Shown: positions 6,800 to 15,937, counted from the first letter of the stretch. The stretch: 56,768 bases of DNA from an uncultured Clostridia bacterium (GCA_946403085.1 CAMIYM010000014.1:1-56768); one strand, 5' to 3'. Numbers and translations: made by a program. Notes: a model not told the origin generated them from the sequence alone.

Positions 6800-9175
6800 A
6801 TGAACAAGACATCATTACTTACCAAATCGAACCTCAGGAAGAACAGAGGTACGTCAGTAGGATTGTTCCTTTTGATGGTAATCGCCACATGCCTTATCGG
6901 TGTATCACTTCTGATCTTTTTAGACTGCTATCCCTCTGTAAGCAAAGAGGCCGTAAGACTTAAGGGCGGCGACGGGTACATCAGCATTACCGGAAATCTT
7001 GAAGGATTCACTGATGAGAAGATCGACGAACTCATTAAGGACGATACTGACAGCCACTATACATATCGCAATCTTAAGCTGACAAATCATCCGGTAAAGT
7101 TCGGTAACGGAGAAGTGGTCATCTCTATAGATATCAGTGATGACTCAGCTTTTACAAGACCGATGAATACTTTCGAAGTGATAAAAGAAGATACATCGAT
7201 CAATGAGGATTATATCTATCTTCCTTACCAGTTTAATACTTCAGGCGGATTCGAGACGGGCGATACTTTCGAACTCACGGATTCGGGAAAGACATACAGT
7301 TACAAGGTAAGAGGTTTTCTTAATGTCGTTTACGGCGGATGCAATAATACTGCTTTGTTTGCAGTAGTAGTTGATAACGGCAGCTATAAGAAGATCTGGG
7401 ATGATACGCATGCTGAATATGAGAATATCAATGTGATCTACGATCTTAAGGATGGCGTGAAGAACGGCAAGTTCAGGATCAATGCATTTAATGATATGCT
7501 CAAGGTCAATCCCGGTGCAGTCATCGAAGGTTATGATATTGACGGAGTGATAAGCAACAGGACTTTTATCGGACTTATCATCGCGGTATCGTTCCTGGTC
7601 GCTACATCACTCATTATCGCAGCAGTTGCCATGATGCTCGCTAACAGCATCAGCAACTATATCAGAGAGAACATGAAGACCTTAGGTGCGCTTAAGGCGA
7701 TTGGATACACCGGAAATGATATTAAGTTTTCTCTTGTGATCTGGTTCTTGATCATCGCTGCAATAGCAAGCGTAATCGGTATCGTTGTTGCATACATGGT
7801 CATGCCTTTATTTGCTTCGATCATCATCGGACAGATGGGTGTTCCTTACAGCGTAACGTTCAATCTTTTTGCAACACTTATACCTGTAGCATTTGTTGTT
7901 CTTTTCACACTTATCGTTACGGTCATCTGTGCAAATAAGGTCTCAAAGATCCAGCCGATCGTAGCTCTCAGGGAAGGTGTTGAATCACACAACTTCAAGA
8001 AGAATCACGTTGCACTCGACAAGACATCGTTAGGTCTTAACACGAGCCTTGCAATGAAGACTTTCTTCGGCAACATGAAGCAGAATGTCATCACATTCAT
8101 CGTACTCGGCTTTATGATCTTCTGCTGCGTAATCTCACTCCTTCTGTATGAGAATTTCAGCCGCAAGCCGAAGCTCGATATCCTTGCCACAGAGATCTGT
8201 GCAGGCGTTGTTGCATCTGATTATGAGACCAGGGAAGATGTCCTTGATTATCTCGAGAAAAGAACTGACATAAAGAACGTCAGAGAGATCATCAACATGA
8301 ATGTTTACTATAACGATGAGGAGAGCTTATTCTGCTATATCGTTAAGGATCTTTCAAAGTTCAAGAACACCAATCTCTGTTACAAGGGAAGGCTTCCGAC
8401 ATACGATAATGAGATCGCAGTAAGCGGATCTTTAGCCAAGGCATACGGCTTTGATATCGGCGATGAGATCAGGATAGATTATGGTGACAACTCATTTAAT
8501 TATATTATCACCGGCTTTATCCAGACCACGAACAACGGTGGCCGCGAAGCGATCTTCTCATACAAGGCAGCAGATCACATCATGGATATCGACAGCATTC
8601 CCGGATGGTACTGGTTCGATCTCGCAAACGAGTCAGATGACGTTAATAAGAATATCGAAGAAGTAAACCGTATCATTGAAGAGTGCGAAGATAAGTACGG
8701 TAGCCACATCATCAGCACAATGAATTTCTTCAAAATGATCGGAGGTGCCATGACCACATTCCAGGGAATTTCCGTCATGATGCTCATCATCATGTGCTCC
8801 ATTTCCGTTGCGGTTATCGCTCTGATCCTGTATCTCCTCATCAAGTCGCTCGTATATCACAAGCGTAAGGATTACGGAATCTACAAGGCACTGGGTTACA
8901 CTTCAGGAAGCCTCATGCTTCAGACAGCATTAAGCTTCATGCCTGCTGTAATCGCTTCAGCAATCGTTTTTTCGATCGTATCTTACAATGTGGCAAATCC
9001 TTATATCTCATTGTTCATGCGTTCGTTCGGTCTCATGAAGTGCGACTTCGTGATCCCGGTACCCGGCGTTGTGGCAATCGGAGCTGGCCTTACAGTTGTA
9101 TCTTTCCTGCTTGCACTTCTGCAGACAAGAAGGATCAAAAAGATTGAAGCATACAACATGCTTGTAGCTGAATAA
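6800..9175 (+). CDS. ABC transporter permease with two FtsX domains
   Basis: 791 residues from the ATG at 6800; an in-frame GTG at 6791 is less likely because the GGGGTGG ribosome-binding site at 6788-6794 would overlap it. Span 1 is near residues 17-40, followed by an extracytoplasmic domain of about 200 residues. The first FtsX unit (about 255-390) has three spans and the motif MKTLGALKAIGYT. A span near 427-450 is followed by a second extracytoplasmic domain, and the C-terminal FtsX unit (about 655-790) carries DYGIYKALGYTSGSL. This eight-span, duplicated layout belongs to FtsX-FtsX permeases of unknown-substrate exporters or lipoprotein-handling systems. It forms one operon with the ATPase; a terminator follows at 9209. 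Confidence 0.92.
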   Translation: MNKTSLLTKSNLRKNRGTSVGLFLLMVIATCLIGVSLLIFLDCYPSVSKEAVRLKGGDGYISITGNLEGFTDEKIDELIKDDTDSHYTYRNLKLTNHPVKFGNGEVVISIDISDDSAFTRPMNTFEVIKEDTSINEDYIYLPYQFNTSGGFETGDTFELTDSGKTYSYKVRGFLNVVYGGCNNTALFAVVVDNGSYKKIWDDTHAEYENINVIYDLKDGVKNGKFRINAFNDMLKVNPGAVIEGYDIDGVISNRTFIGLIIAVSFLVATSLIIAAVAMMLANSISNYIRENMKTLGALKAIGYTGNDIKFSLVIWFLIIAAIASVIGIVVAYMVMPLFASIIIGQMGVPYSVTFNLFATLIPVAFVVLFTLIVTVICANKVSKIQPIVALREGVESHNFKKNHVALDKTSLGLNTSLAMKTFFGNMKQNVITFIVLGFMIFCCVISLLLYENFSRKPKLDILATEICAGVVASDYETREDVLDYLEKRTDIKNVREIINMNVYYNDEESLFCYIVKDLSKFKNTNLCYKGRLPTYDNEIAVSGSLAKAYGFDIGDEIRIDYGDNSFNYIITGFIQTTNNGGREAIFSYKAADHIMDIDSIPGWYWFDLANESDDVNKNIEEVNRIIEECEDKYGSHIISTMNFFKMIGGAMTTFQGISVMMLIIMCSISVAVIALILYLLIKSLVYHKRKDYGIYKALGYTSGSLMLQTALSFMPAVIASAIVFSIVSYNVANPYISLFMRSFGLMKCDFVIPVPGVVAIGAGLTVVSFLLALLQTRRIKKIEAYNMLVAE

Positions 9176-9208
9176 TATAACGAGTAATAGGGAATAGATT
9201 GAGTTTGT

Positions 9209-9250
9209 AAACAGGTGCTGTCTTGGAATAAGGCAGCCCTGTTTAGTTAT
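9209..9250 (+). terminator. Terminator of the ABC transporter operon
   Basis: Imperfect long hairpin: AAACAGG then GCTGTCTT pair with AAGGCAGC then CCTGTTT around a GGAAT loop, followed by AGTTATTG. It belongs to a set of terminators in this window with a GGCTG..C/G..CAGCC core. Confidence 0.75.
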
Positions 9251-9440
9251 TGTCAACATCAGGATGTTTATATGTTGCTTTAGCATCAGGAATTAAAGAA
9301 TTTGAGTATGGTTGATTCTGCGCTTTCCGGAAATAATAAGTTAATCCTATGGTGACGTTGTTGCCGTGAAAATACAGCGGTTTAGGTCCGATTGCATACT
9401 GCCCGAAAGACGTGTGCATGAGTAGGGCATGTAGAGACAC
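9243..9440 (-). other. Small unrecognised ORF in the 9176-9677 gap
   Basis: A 65-codon frame on the minus strand whose translation includes GPKPLYFHGNNV and TYYFRKAQNQPYS. It has no convincing ribosome-binding site and I do not recognise it. It fills most of the space between two terminator-like hairpins that share the inverted 10-mer TAAGGCAGCC (9230-9239) / GGCTGCCTTA (9461-9470). It may be a gene remnant, a small protein or chance. The rest of the gap holds the 9459 terminator and the promoter at 9613. Confidence 0.2.
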
Positions 9441-9458
9441 CAGGAATAAATTGTCAAA

Positions 9459-9490
9459 GAGGCTGCCTTAAGCGTGAGACAGCCTTTTTT
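9459..9490 (+). terminator. Rho-independent terminator in the intergenic gap
   Basis: Stem GAGGCTG(C)CTTA / TGAG(A)CAGCC around AGCG, followed by six T (9485-9490). No plus-strand gene lies directly upstream after the 9209 terminator, so it may end a short transcript or be a duplicated terminator. Confidence 0.6.
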
Positions 9491-9612
9491 CGTGCTTAAA
9501 GATCATAAGAATCCAGATGAAGATCCGACTATGCTGGAATACTGTCTGGATTTTGGGGGATGTGGAAAATAAGAAGATACCGTTTGGCATCCTGAGCCGC
9601 GTTGCCAGAAGA

Positions 9613-9642
9613 TTGTCAGATTCATTTAAAGTGCTATATAAT
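9613..9642 (+). promoter_or_regulatory. Sigma-A type promoter
   Basis: -35 TTGTCA at 9613-9618, an 18-bp spacer and a perfect -10 TATAAT at 9637-9642, 35 bases before the ATG at 9678. Confidence 0.65.
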
Positions 9643-9677
9643 CTTAATGTTCTAATGGGGAATTAAGGGGATTGGAT

Positions 9678-11045
9678 ATGAAGAAAAACTATTTCAGTTA
9701 TGTGTATAAGAGAGTGCTCGTGGGAGTGCTTCTTGGAATTGTTGTTTTCGTGCCGTCGGCATTGTATATGAAGAGTCTCTATTATGAGTCGATCGAATCA
9801 GGACTTCGCGGAATAGAAAGTGCGCTGCAGTATTATACAGAGCAGTACAGCCAGGCTCAGATGGGAAAAGAGGAGATAAAAGATGCTCTTGGCAATTACA
9901 ATGTTGATTATATAAGGATCATGAAAGTATTGGATAACGGAAGTTACGACACATTGTTCGAGACCGACTACAATACCATCCATGTAAATTCCGGCTCCAA
10001 TTATGTTTATTACATAACAGAGGATGAACATCTGCCTGCCAAAGATTTAATGACTGTTATTTCGGATGATGATTACACTACTGTAGCGTATCGAAAATGT
10101 GATGAAATCAAAGAAGTCGTAAAAGATCATGTTCCTGAAATTTCCAGCACAGCAGAGATAATAAACCAGTCTGGTGTTTTCAATATTGGAAACAAGGTGT
10201 TCAAGTCAGCCTCGGAATTCAATCTGAATTCAAGAAGCCCTGTGTTAGTCGTAGAGACAAGTTATGAAGACGGTGAATATCTCCATCTTGGAAAAGTCTA
10301 TGAAAGCGACCGCAAGGGTGAGAAACTGCTTTTCGGAAAGAGATGGGATTACACTGAAGAGAATAAGAAAGATCTCTACAAGGACAAAATGGCAGATAAT
10401 TATATGTTTGTCTACGGAAGCGGGACAGCGCCTGACGGATTCAGCATCAAATATATTCGGACGTTTGTTTCCAATATATGCTGTCTTAATAAGCGTCCGG
10501 ATAAGTTTTTCGAGGAGACGGGTAAACTCTTCTTCACAGAGAATGACAAGGATTTCTATGAGTACAGAAAGTATGATCCCGCGTTCCTTGATTTTAATGC
10601 AGACGGTAATTATTCCGTGGAGATCAAGACAGGTGGAGGACGGACTTCTTATGGAAGTTTAAAGCGTGTTCCGTTCTTTGATGATGAGTACATTATTGAA
10701 TTCGTTGTCACATATGTATCGTTCGAAGAATACTTTATGCCTGTCCTTATCGTTTATGCAATCGTTCTTCTTATCCTCTGTGCAGGCATTCCTTGTCTCA
10801 GTGGCATAGGATCTTACAGAAAGCTTAAGAAGACGTCAAATGCTGATCCTGAAAAGGCTGAACAGGATAATGCCATAGCAGTTGATCTTAAACCGCAGTT
10901 AAGAGATATCGGCATTCTGGCAAAAGAGATAATCGATACTGAAGATGAGCAGACAAAGAATGATGATTATACTAAGATATTGGGTAAGCTTACTGAACTC
11001 GATATTGGAATAGACGAGCTCGCGAAAAGAGCAAAAAGGGGATAG
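9678..11045 (+). CDS. Two-span membrane protein with large extracytoplasmic domain, unknown function
   Basis: 455 residues from the ATG at 9678 with AAGGGG 7 bases upstream; an in-frame TTG at 9672 is less likely. A basic N-terminus precedes a span near residues 12-34. About 310 polar residues follow outside the membrane, then a second span near 350-372 (VLIVYAIVLLILCAGIPC) and a charged cytoplasmic tail that includes an acidic helix. The architecture resembles a sensor histidine kinase that has lost its HAMP, His and ATPase parts, but no kinase motif exists and the frame is intact. The next gene follows after 3 bases, so they form an operon. I do not recognise a family. Confidence 0.8.
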   Translation: MKKNYFSYVYKRVLVGVLLGIVVFVPSALYMKSLYYESIESGLRGIESALQYYTEQYSQAQMGKEEIKDALGNYNVDYIRIMKVLDNGSYDTLFETDYNTIHVNSGSNYVYYITEDEHLPAKDLMTVISDDDYTTVAYRKCDEIKEVVKDHVPEISSTAEIINQSGVFNIGNKVFKSASEFNLNSRSPVLVVETSYEDGEYLHLGKVYESDRKGEKLLFGKRWDYTEENKKDLYKDKMADNYMFVYGSGTAPDGFSIKYIRTFVSNICCLNKRPDKFFEETGKLFFTENDKDFYEYRKYDPAFLDFNADGNYSVEIKTGGGRTSYGSLKRVPFFDDEYIIEFVVTYVSFEEYFMPVLIVYAIVLLILCAGIPCLSGIGSYRKLKKTSNADPEKAEQDNAIAVDLKPQLRDIGILAKEIIDTEDEQTKNDDYTKILGKLTELDIGIDELAKRAKRG

Positions 11046-11048
11046 AAA

Positions 11049-11654
11049 ATGGATAATCCGAAAATAGTTAATGATAAGATCATCTTCACGAACAAGCCGC
11101 GTCTGATGCTTGCATCAAAGATAATACTGGCCATAACTGTTGTAGTTCTTTATGTCATGCAGGCGCTGGTATTTTTCCCGATGTACGGCATATTGCATGA
11201 TGTTAATTATGGAGACTTTAACTTCCCTGCGATATTCATTCTGCTGGGTGTCTCGCTTGTCATGGGACTTTCAGCTTTTATCATCGCCATCGTAGGTGCT
11301 GTAAAGAATGAAGCGCCTGTAACTATAGTAACTGTTGTGGTAAAGGCGGTAATGATACCGTTCTTTGGCATCAATCTGTATTTATGGATCATGGGCATAA
11401 GCGGAATGCTTAATCCGTTCCTCATGCTTGGAATTCCGGCTGTAGGTTTTATCGGTGTATGCCTGACTTATGTTTATATGCTTATGACGAGTCTTCCTGA
11501 TATTCTTTACACGATCATCTTCTGCATAAAGAATAAGAAACGTCCAGCCACTTTCATGATCGTAGGTGTGATACTGGAGTTCTTCTTCCTGGGAGATCTT
11601 ATTGGTGCCATATTGCTCCACAAGGCATTTAAGGACGCCATTGTGACAGAATAA
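11049..11654 (+). CDS. Small polytopic membrane protein, unknown function
   Basis: 201 residues with four to five hydrophobic spans (about 20-45, 58-85, 93-115, 118-145 and 170-195) and short polar loops. It begins 3 bases after the preceding membrane protein gene and is very probably co-transcribed with it. No family motif is recognised and no catalytic residues stand out. A functional partnership with the two-span protein upstream is suggested only by operon structure. Confidence 0.75.
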   Translation: MDNPKIVNDKIIFTNKPRLMLASKIILAITVVVLYVMQALVFFPMYGILHDVNYGDFNFPAIFILLGVSLVMGLSAFIIAIVGAVKNEAPVTIVTVVVKAVMIPFFGINLYLWIMGISGMLNPFLMLGIPAVGFIGVCLTYVYMLMTSLPDILYTIIFCIKNKKRPATFMIVGVILEFFFLGDLIGAILLHKAFKDAIVTE

Positions 11655-11765
11655 TAATCCTCGCCGCCGTTTTTGTTTTCTTTGTTTCTGCCCTGTGTTA
11701 AAATTTCTTTATAGTTGGAAAATACGGGCAGAGCCTGTTTTATTGACATCGAGGAGGAGCTTTTT

Positions 11766-12287
11766 ATGAAGAAGATCGTTGCTTTGATTCTGGCTTGTGC
11801 AATGTCTTTTGCACTTTTTGGATGCGGAAAGAAAGAGGAGAAAAAGGGCGGCAGTGACAAGCCGAAGATTGAAGCTCAGGACGACGATAAAGGCGGCGCT
11901 GACGCAGCTGCAGCAGCTGCGGACGATGTTAAATTCACTAAGCAGGGCAACAAGGTCGTATTCACTGTTGATGCAGGATTGGATCTGAAGCAGGATGCAT
12001 GGCTCGGTTTCATCCCCGGCACCAAAGGATTTACAAAAGAAGTCGAAGCTGATGAGGTCGATGTTTTGTATGCCTATATCGCTAACGGTGATAAGAAATC
12101 CAGCGAAGATTATATTTTCGAATTCGATGAAGATCAGTTCGGCGGCCTGGAAGATGGCGATTACATCATGGTTCTCTGCGACACTGACGATGAAGCGGTA
12201 GGCGGCAAGGTTCTTCTTTATATTCCTGCCAAGATTGCCGGAAACACAGTCGAACTCGCTTACGACAAGATCGTTATCAACAAATAA
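11766..12287 (+). CDS. Small lipoprotein with Ala/Asp-rich linker
   Basis: 173 residues from the ATG at 11766, chosen over an upstream in-frame start at 11715 because GAGGAGGAG lies 6 bases before it and a proper signal peptide then begins the protein. Lipobox LFGC gives a lipid-anchored Cys near residue 19. A charged, Ala-rich low-complexity linker (GGADAAAAAADD) leads to a beta-rich domain of about 120 residues (VKFTKQGNKVVFTVDAG ... NTVELAYDKIVINK). The domain looks immunoglobulin-like but matches nothing I can name. It is probably exposed on the cell surface. It is convergent with the reverse transcriptase gene. Confidence 0.8.
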   Translation: MKKIVALILACAMSFALFGCGKKEEKKGGSDKPKIEAQDDDKGGADAAAAAADDVKFTKQGNKVVFTVDAGLDLKQDAWLGFIPGTKGFTKEVEADEVDVLYAYIANGDKKSSEDYIFEFDEDQFGGLEDGDYIMVLCDTDDEAVGGKVLLYIPAKIAGNTVELAYDKIVINK

Positions 12288-12326
12288 GATTTTAAGTTAT
12301 GCATTCGAGTGCCGTGACAGATTGAG

Positions 12327-13517
12327 TTACTCTTTGTAGTACTCGTTAACGAGACTTCTGTAACCTAACTCTTTAAGCGTATCGTATCTTACATTGAAGC
12401 GCGATTTGGTATGTGTGCCGCTTATCAGATATCTGATTAGTTCCTGTGCATAGAGATCGATCTCGTGAAGGCTCTTGGATGTCGTAATAACAGGGAAGAA
12501 CCAAAGGCTCCATGTGAGGTCGGAATCTTCATTCACTTCCAGGAGTTTATGATTGAATATCCTGATGAAAGCAGAGGCGGCTTTGGTGCCGTCTAAGTTC
12601 TCTCTTCTTCTCCAGCGCTCCAACGCTCTCGCTTTTCTTCTCATCTTGCCTTTTAGCTTTACGACAGAAGCGGGAGCAATATCTATGTCGCCGTTCTTTA
12701 CTTCGACACCGAGGAATGTGAATCCGTCTTCAGGACGTCCGTAGAATTCCTTATCGGGATTAACAGTTAGTCCCTTGTCCTTTAAGGTGTCCAGAATGAC
12801 TTTCTTATACTGCTCTATCTTATCTTCGCTCTTCGCGAAAACAATTATGTCGTCAGAATATCTCGCATACAGGATTCCTCTTGAACCAAACCATTCATCA
12901 AGATCCTTGAGGTAAAGATTGGCATAAAAGGATGCGATGGGAGAGCCTGCCATAATGCCTTTTTGCTCAGTTATCTTTTCGCCTTCGAAAAGAACATAAG
13001 GCTCACATAAGAGTGCCTTCATGAAGTTAAGAAGAGGCAGGTCATCAGTGATGGTCTTATCAAGTTCTTCGCAGATCAGATCCACCGGTATAGAGTTGAA
13101 GTAATTGCTGACATCGATCTTGTAAGAATAAAGTTTATGAAGATCTTCCGTGCGGCAGATCGACATGATCGCGTCCTTGGCGCAGATCCCTGGACGGAAC
13201 GAATAAAGATCAGGTGAATAGATGTGATCGTATTTTCGAAGTGTCAGATAAGTAAGCAGCTTCAAGATCATGTTGAAGTCATAAGGATACTTATAGACGG
13301 TGCGCTTTTTCTGCGAGCTCATCTTGCTTATGACAGACTTCGAGGGCAGGGGAAGGCCTTCTAATGACCTTACTTCAGACTCGTATGATAAGAACTTTTC
13401 CGAATCGATATACTCGCGGAGTTCTTTCTTGAATCTCTTCGAACACTTTAAAGAGGATTTATAAGCGTAGAATCTTTCCCATGTACTCTTATCGAAGAGC
13501 TTATCTGTTAGTGACAC
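12327..13517 (-). CDS. Reverse transcriptase (RVT family), type undetermined
   Basis: 396 residues. The polymerase motifs are in order: the RT2 region with YSFRPGICAKDAI, RT3 with the first catalytic Asp in YKIDVSNYFNSIP (about residue 133), RT4 in GIMAGSPIASFYANL, RT5 with Y220-S-D222-D223 (YSDD, not the usual YADD), and RT6-7 with TFLGVEV, then a basic thumb-like region rich in Arg/Lys. It has no maturase, HNH endonuclease or integrase domain. The retron VTG signature is not seen and no DGR repeats were noticed. The GTG start directly abuts the stop of the HD-GYP gene (TAAGTG), with the ribosome-binding site AAAGGAA inside that gene, so translation is coupled. Only 39 bp separate its stop from the convergent lipoprotein gene. 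A role in defence or an RNA-templated process is possible but unproven. Confidence 0.9.
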   Translation of the reverse strand: MSLTDKLFDKSTWERFYAYKSSLKCSKRFKKELREYIDSEKFLSYESEVRSLEGLPLPSKSVISKMSSQKKRTVYKYPYDFNMILKLLTYLTLRKYDHIYSPDLYSFRPGICAKDAIMSICRTEDLHKLYSYKIDVSNYFNSIPVDLICEELDKTITDDLPLLNFMKALLCEPYVLFEGEKITEQKGIMAGSPIASFYANLYLKDLDEWFGSRGILYARYSDDIIVFAKSEDKIEQYKKVILDTLKDKGLTVNPDKEFYGRPEDGFTFLGVEVKNGDIDIAPASVVKLKGKMRRKARALERWRRRENLDGTKAASAFIRIFNHKLLEVNEDSDLTWSLWFFPVITTSKSLHEIDLYAQELIRYLISGTHTKSRFNVRYDTLKELGYRSLVNEYYKE

Positions 13518-15902
13518 TTAAGATTCCTTTACCCTGATGTTTGTTATGGCGCACTGGTCGCCCGTCAGAGCGATATAGACATCCTTGGAAGGATCCTTGA
13601 TCTTAGTGACGTTGATTATCTCTATGCCTTCGTTAGTTGTCGTGAGAGTGATAGTGTCACCCTTACGGACGAGATGGACTTCGCAGTCAATGCCCTGCTT
13701 GTTTACGGCTTTCCAGTTATCCCAGTTAGTGAAGCTTTCTTTCTTGTTCACTGTGATCGTGTTGGTTCCGAATTCATCTGAATCCCAGTTCTCGCCGTCA
13801 AGTCTGATAAGTCCGTATTCACGGAAGTCAGGACCGTTTACTTTGCCGTTGTCAGAAGAGAAGAGGCTGAAGTAAGGGCAATGCCATACGAGTCTTGCAG
13901 TAGGAAGACTCATGGTGTGGAATGTGATCGTGAGCTTGTCTTTCAGAAGGAAGCCGTCAGTAGTTGCCATGCGGTATCCGTCAGTCTGGATATTGGGAAC
14001 ATCGCCTTCAGGAACATCGATATAGCTGATCTCTTCTGCGATCCTCGGAATATAATCATCCGGAACATCCTGCTCATCACGTGTGATGCTGACGTTTGTG
14101 ATCTTGCAGTGCTCACCTGTAAGGCCGATGTAAGCCCATCTGGCACTGTCAGGAAACGCTGCGATCAGTTCGATGACTGACTCATCAGAGATGATCTTGA
14201 TCAGCACGTGATCCTTTACCTTAACAGCTTCGATATCGTAAGTCCTGCTGCCTGAAGAGGAAGCATTATCTTTTTTGGTAATCTTAGGCTGGATCTTACG
14301 TGCGCCTTTGCGGACGACCTTGCCGTCAAATCTTATCTCGCCATACTCGAAGTAGAGAAGCCTTGCAATGTTCTTTTCGTCATCATGGATCCTCGCATCA
14401 AGTGAATCGAAAAGAATGATGGACGGAATGCTTTTATCGGCCGGGAATCCTTCCTTAGGCGCGCTTGTGAGCTTGATCCTTGTGATCTCTTTTGTGACGA
14501 TGATGCCTTCGGATGTTGCTGATCTGTATTCGTCGCAATAGAGCTCGTTCTTTCCTGCGAGCTCCTTAACTTCTTCTTTTTCCTTCATCTGATACTCGCT
14601 GTCCAAGTCTATCAGGTGGATCATGATCTTACCGAAAACAGGGTCGAACTGGGTGCCTAAGCACTTAACGAATTCTTCTCTTACTACCTGCTGCGGAATG
14701 GTCGCACGGTAGCTTCTGCTGGATGTCATGGCATCGTAAGCATCAGCAACTGCGATGATCCTGGCGATCTCAGGGATATCATCGCCCTTAAGACCTTCAG
14801 GATAACCTTTGCCGTCGTATCTCTCGTGATGTGACTTGGCGCCGATGCTGAGATAAGGTGACTCACTGATCGATGACAGGATCTGTGCACCGATATCCGG
14901 ATGCTCCTTGATGACCTGGTATTCTTCGTCAGAGAGCTTTCCCTTTTTATTAAGAATGGTTCTTGAGATACCGATCTTACCTACGTCATGAAGGAGCGCA
15001 GCATAGTAGATCTCTTCGCATTCCTGGGGATTCTTTCCTGCGATCTCAGCGATCTTTCTGGAATACTCAGCAACTCTTGAAGAGTGACCCTTGGTGTATT
15101 TGTCCTTGGCATCGATAGCACTTGCGAGCGCCTCAGCCGTCTGTGCGAAAAGTCTCTTTGTAGCCTTGCTCTCATTCTTGAGATAATCCATCTCGATCTG
15201 ACGCGCACGGTCGACCGTCTGGTTCATATCTTTCAGTGCGAAAAGATAGAGCATTGAAGAGAGTAAACCCGTAGTGATGTTAATGAGGGACAAGCCATAG
15301 AACTTAAGCTGGATAATGCCTGCTATAAGCGGCATTGTCGTGAAGAGCATAAGGGATACAAAAAGTCCTGTCCTGAAATATTTGCGGTACTGAATGACTA
15401 CCGAAGTCTGAAGTAAGAGGACAGCCAGAGGAATTGCCATTCCAATAACATATCCCGGTGAACGCTGATAGCGGTTAGCCGAATCGAAAGTATAGTAGAG
15501 ACCGGTAAACTGTGATACGACGAGAAGTCCCATGCCAATAAGAACAAGGTAATCTATTGCCTTAAGTCTAATTGGGAGCTTCTTGATTCCTGTCTCATCA
15601 ATATAGATATCACGCACATAGTGATTGAATGCCCACAAAATCATGAGGACCATTGCATATACCATGAAGTTGCTGAATCTTACGAGAAGAAATCCGGTAT
15701 AGCTCTCATCACCTCTGTACATGTAAGCCGTACGGTCTGACATGAGAAGCAGCATGGAGAAGACATTGGTAAGGATAAGGAACATCTTGCGTTCTTTATC
15801 AAGGCTCTTGGATAATGCCATGAAAAAAGCCGCTGCAGCGGAGATTCCGCTCAGCACGAGCATAAGATCGAGTTGGACATCTTTCAGGATCTCAAGTACC
15901 AT
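13518..15902 (-). CDS. Membrane HD-GYP phosphodiesterase with duplicated C-terminal beta domains
   Basis: 794 residues from the ATG at 15902, preferred over GTG at 15920 because AGGCGAGG lies 5 bases upstream. About seven membrane spans (10-225) resemble the 7TM sensor modules of kinases and cyclases. The HD-GYP domain (about 255-435) has the H305-D306 pair in LLHDVGKIG, GHSSRVAEYS, HHERYDGKGYPEGLKG and DAYDAMTSSRSYR. Proteins with these motifs hydrolyse cyclic di-GMP or related dinucleotides. The last 330 residues hold two divergent copies of a beta-rich domain ending YIGLTGEHCKITNV and YIALTGDQCAITNI. By topology these copies are cytoplasmic, which is odd for lectin-like folds. The reverse transcriptase gene starts at the very next base. 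Confidence 0.93.
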   Translation of the reverse strand: MVLEILKDVQLDLMLVLSGISAAAAFFMALSKSLDKERKMFLILTNVFSMLLLMSDRTAYMYRGDESYTGFLLVRFSNFMVYAMVLMILWAFNHYVRDIYIDETGIKKLPIRLKAIDYLVLIGMGLLVVSQFTGLYYTFDSANRYQRSPGYVIGMAIPLAVLLLQTSVVIQYRKYFRTGLFVSLMLFTTMPLIAGIIQLKFYGLSLINITTGLLSSMLYLFALKDMNQTVDRARQIEMDYLKNESKATKRLFAQTAEALASAIDAKDKYTKGHSSRVAEYSRKIAEIAGKNPQECEEIYYAALLHDVGKIGISRTILNKKGKLSDEEYQVIKEHPDIGAQILSSISESPYLSIGAKSHHERYDGKGYPEGLKGDDIPEIARIIAVADAYDAMTSSRSYRATIPQQVVREEFVKCLGTQFDPVFGKIMIHLIDLDSEYQMKEKEEVKELAGKNELYCDEYRSATSEGIIVTKEITRIKLTSAPKEGFPADKSIPSIILFDSLDARIHDDEKNIARLLYFEYGEIRFDGKVVRKGARKIQPKITKKDNASSSGSRTYDIEAVKVKDHVLIKIISDESVIELIAAFPDSARWAYIGLTGEHCKITNVSITRDEQDVPDDYIPRIAEEISYIDVPEGDVPNIQTDGYRMATTDGFLLKDKLTITFHTMSLPTARLVWHCPYFSLFSSDNGKVNGPDFREYGLIRLDGENWDSDEFGTNTITVNKKESFTNWDNWKAVNKQGIDCEVHLVRKGDTITLTTTNEGIEIINVTKIKDPSKDVYIALTGDQCAITNIRVKES

Positions 15903-15937
15903 ATGGCCTCGCCTTTGCACTGTTTTTCACATTAAAA

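Noticed and set aside
9500..9576. Short peptide-like frame (GTGCTTAAAGATCAT start, about 26 codons) and an AATCCAGA/TCTGGATT inverted repeat
   Set aside because: No ribosome-binding site, too short for a reliable call, and the inverted repeat has a 27-base loop.
12327..13517. Retron or group II intron assignment for the reverse transcriptase
   Set aside because: No msr/msd-like RNA could be recognised in the 39 bp downstream, no VTG signature, no maturase or endonuclease domain, and no intron ends. The class is left open.
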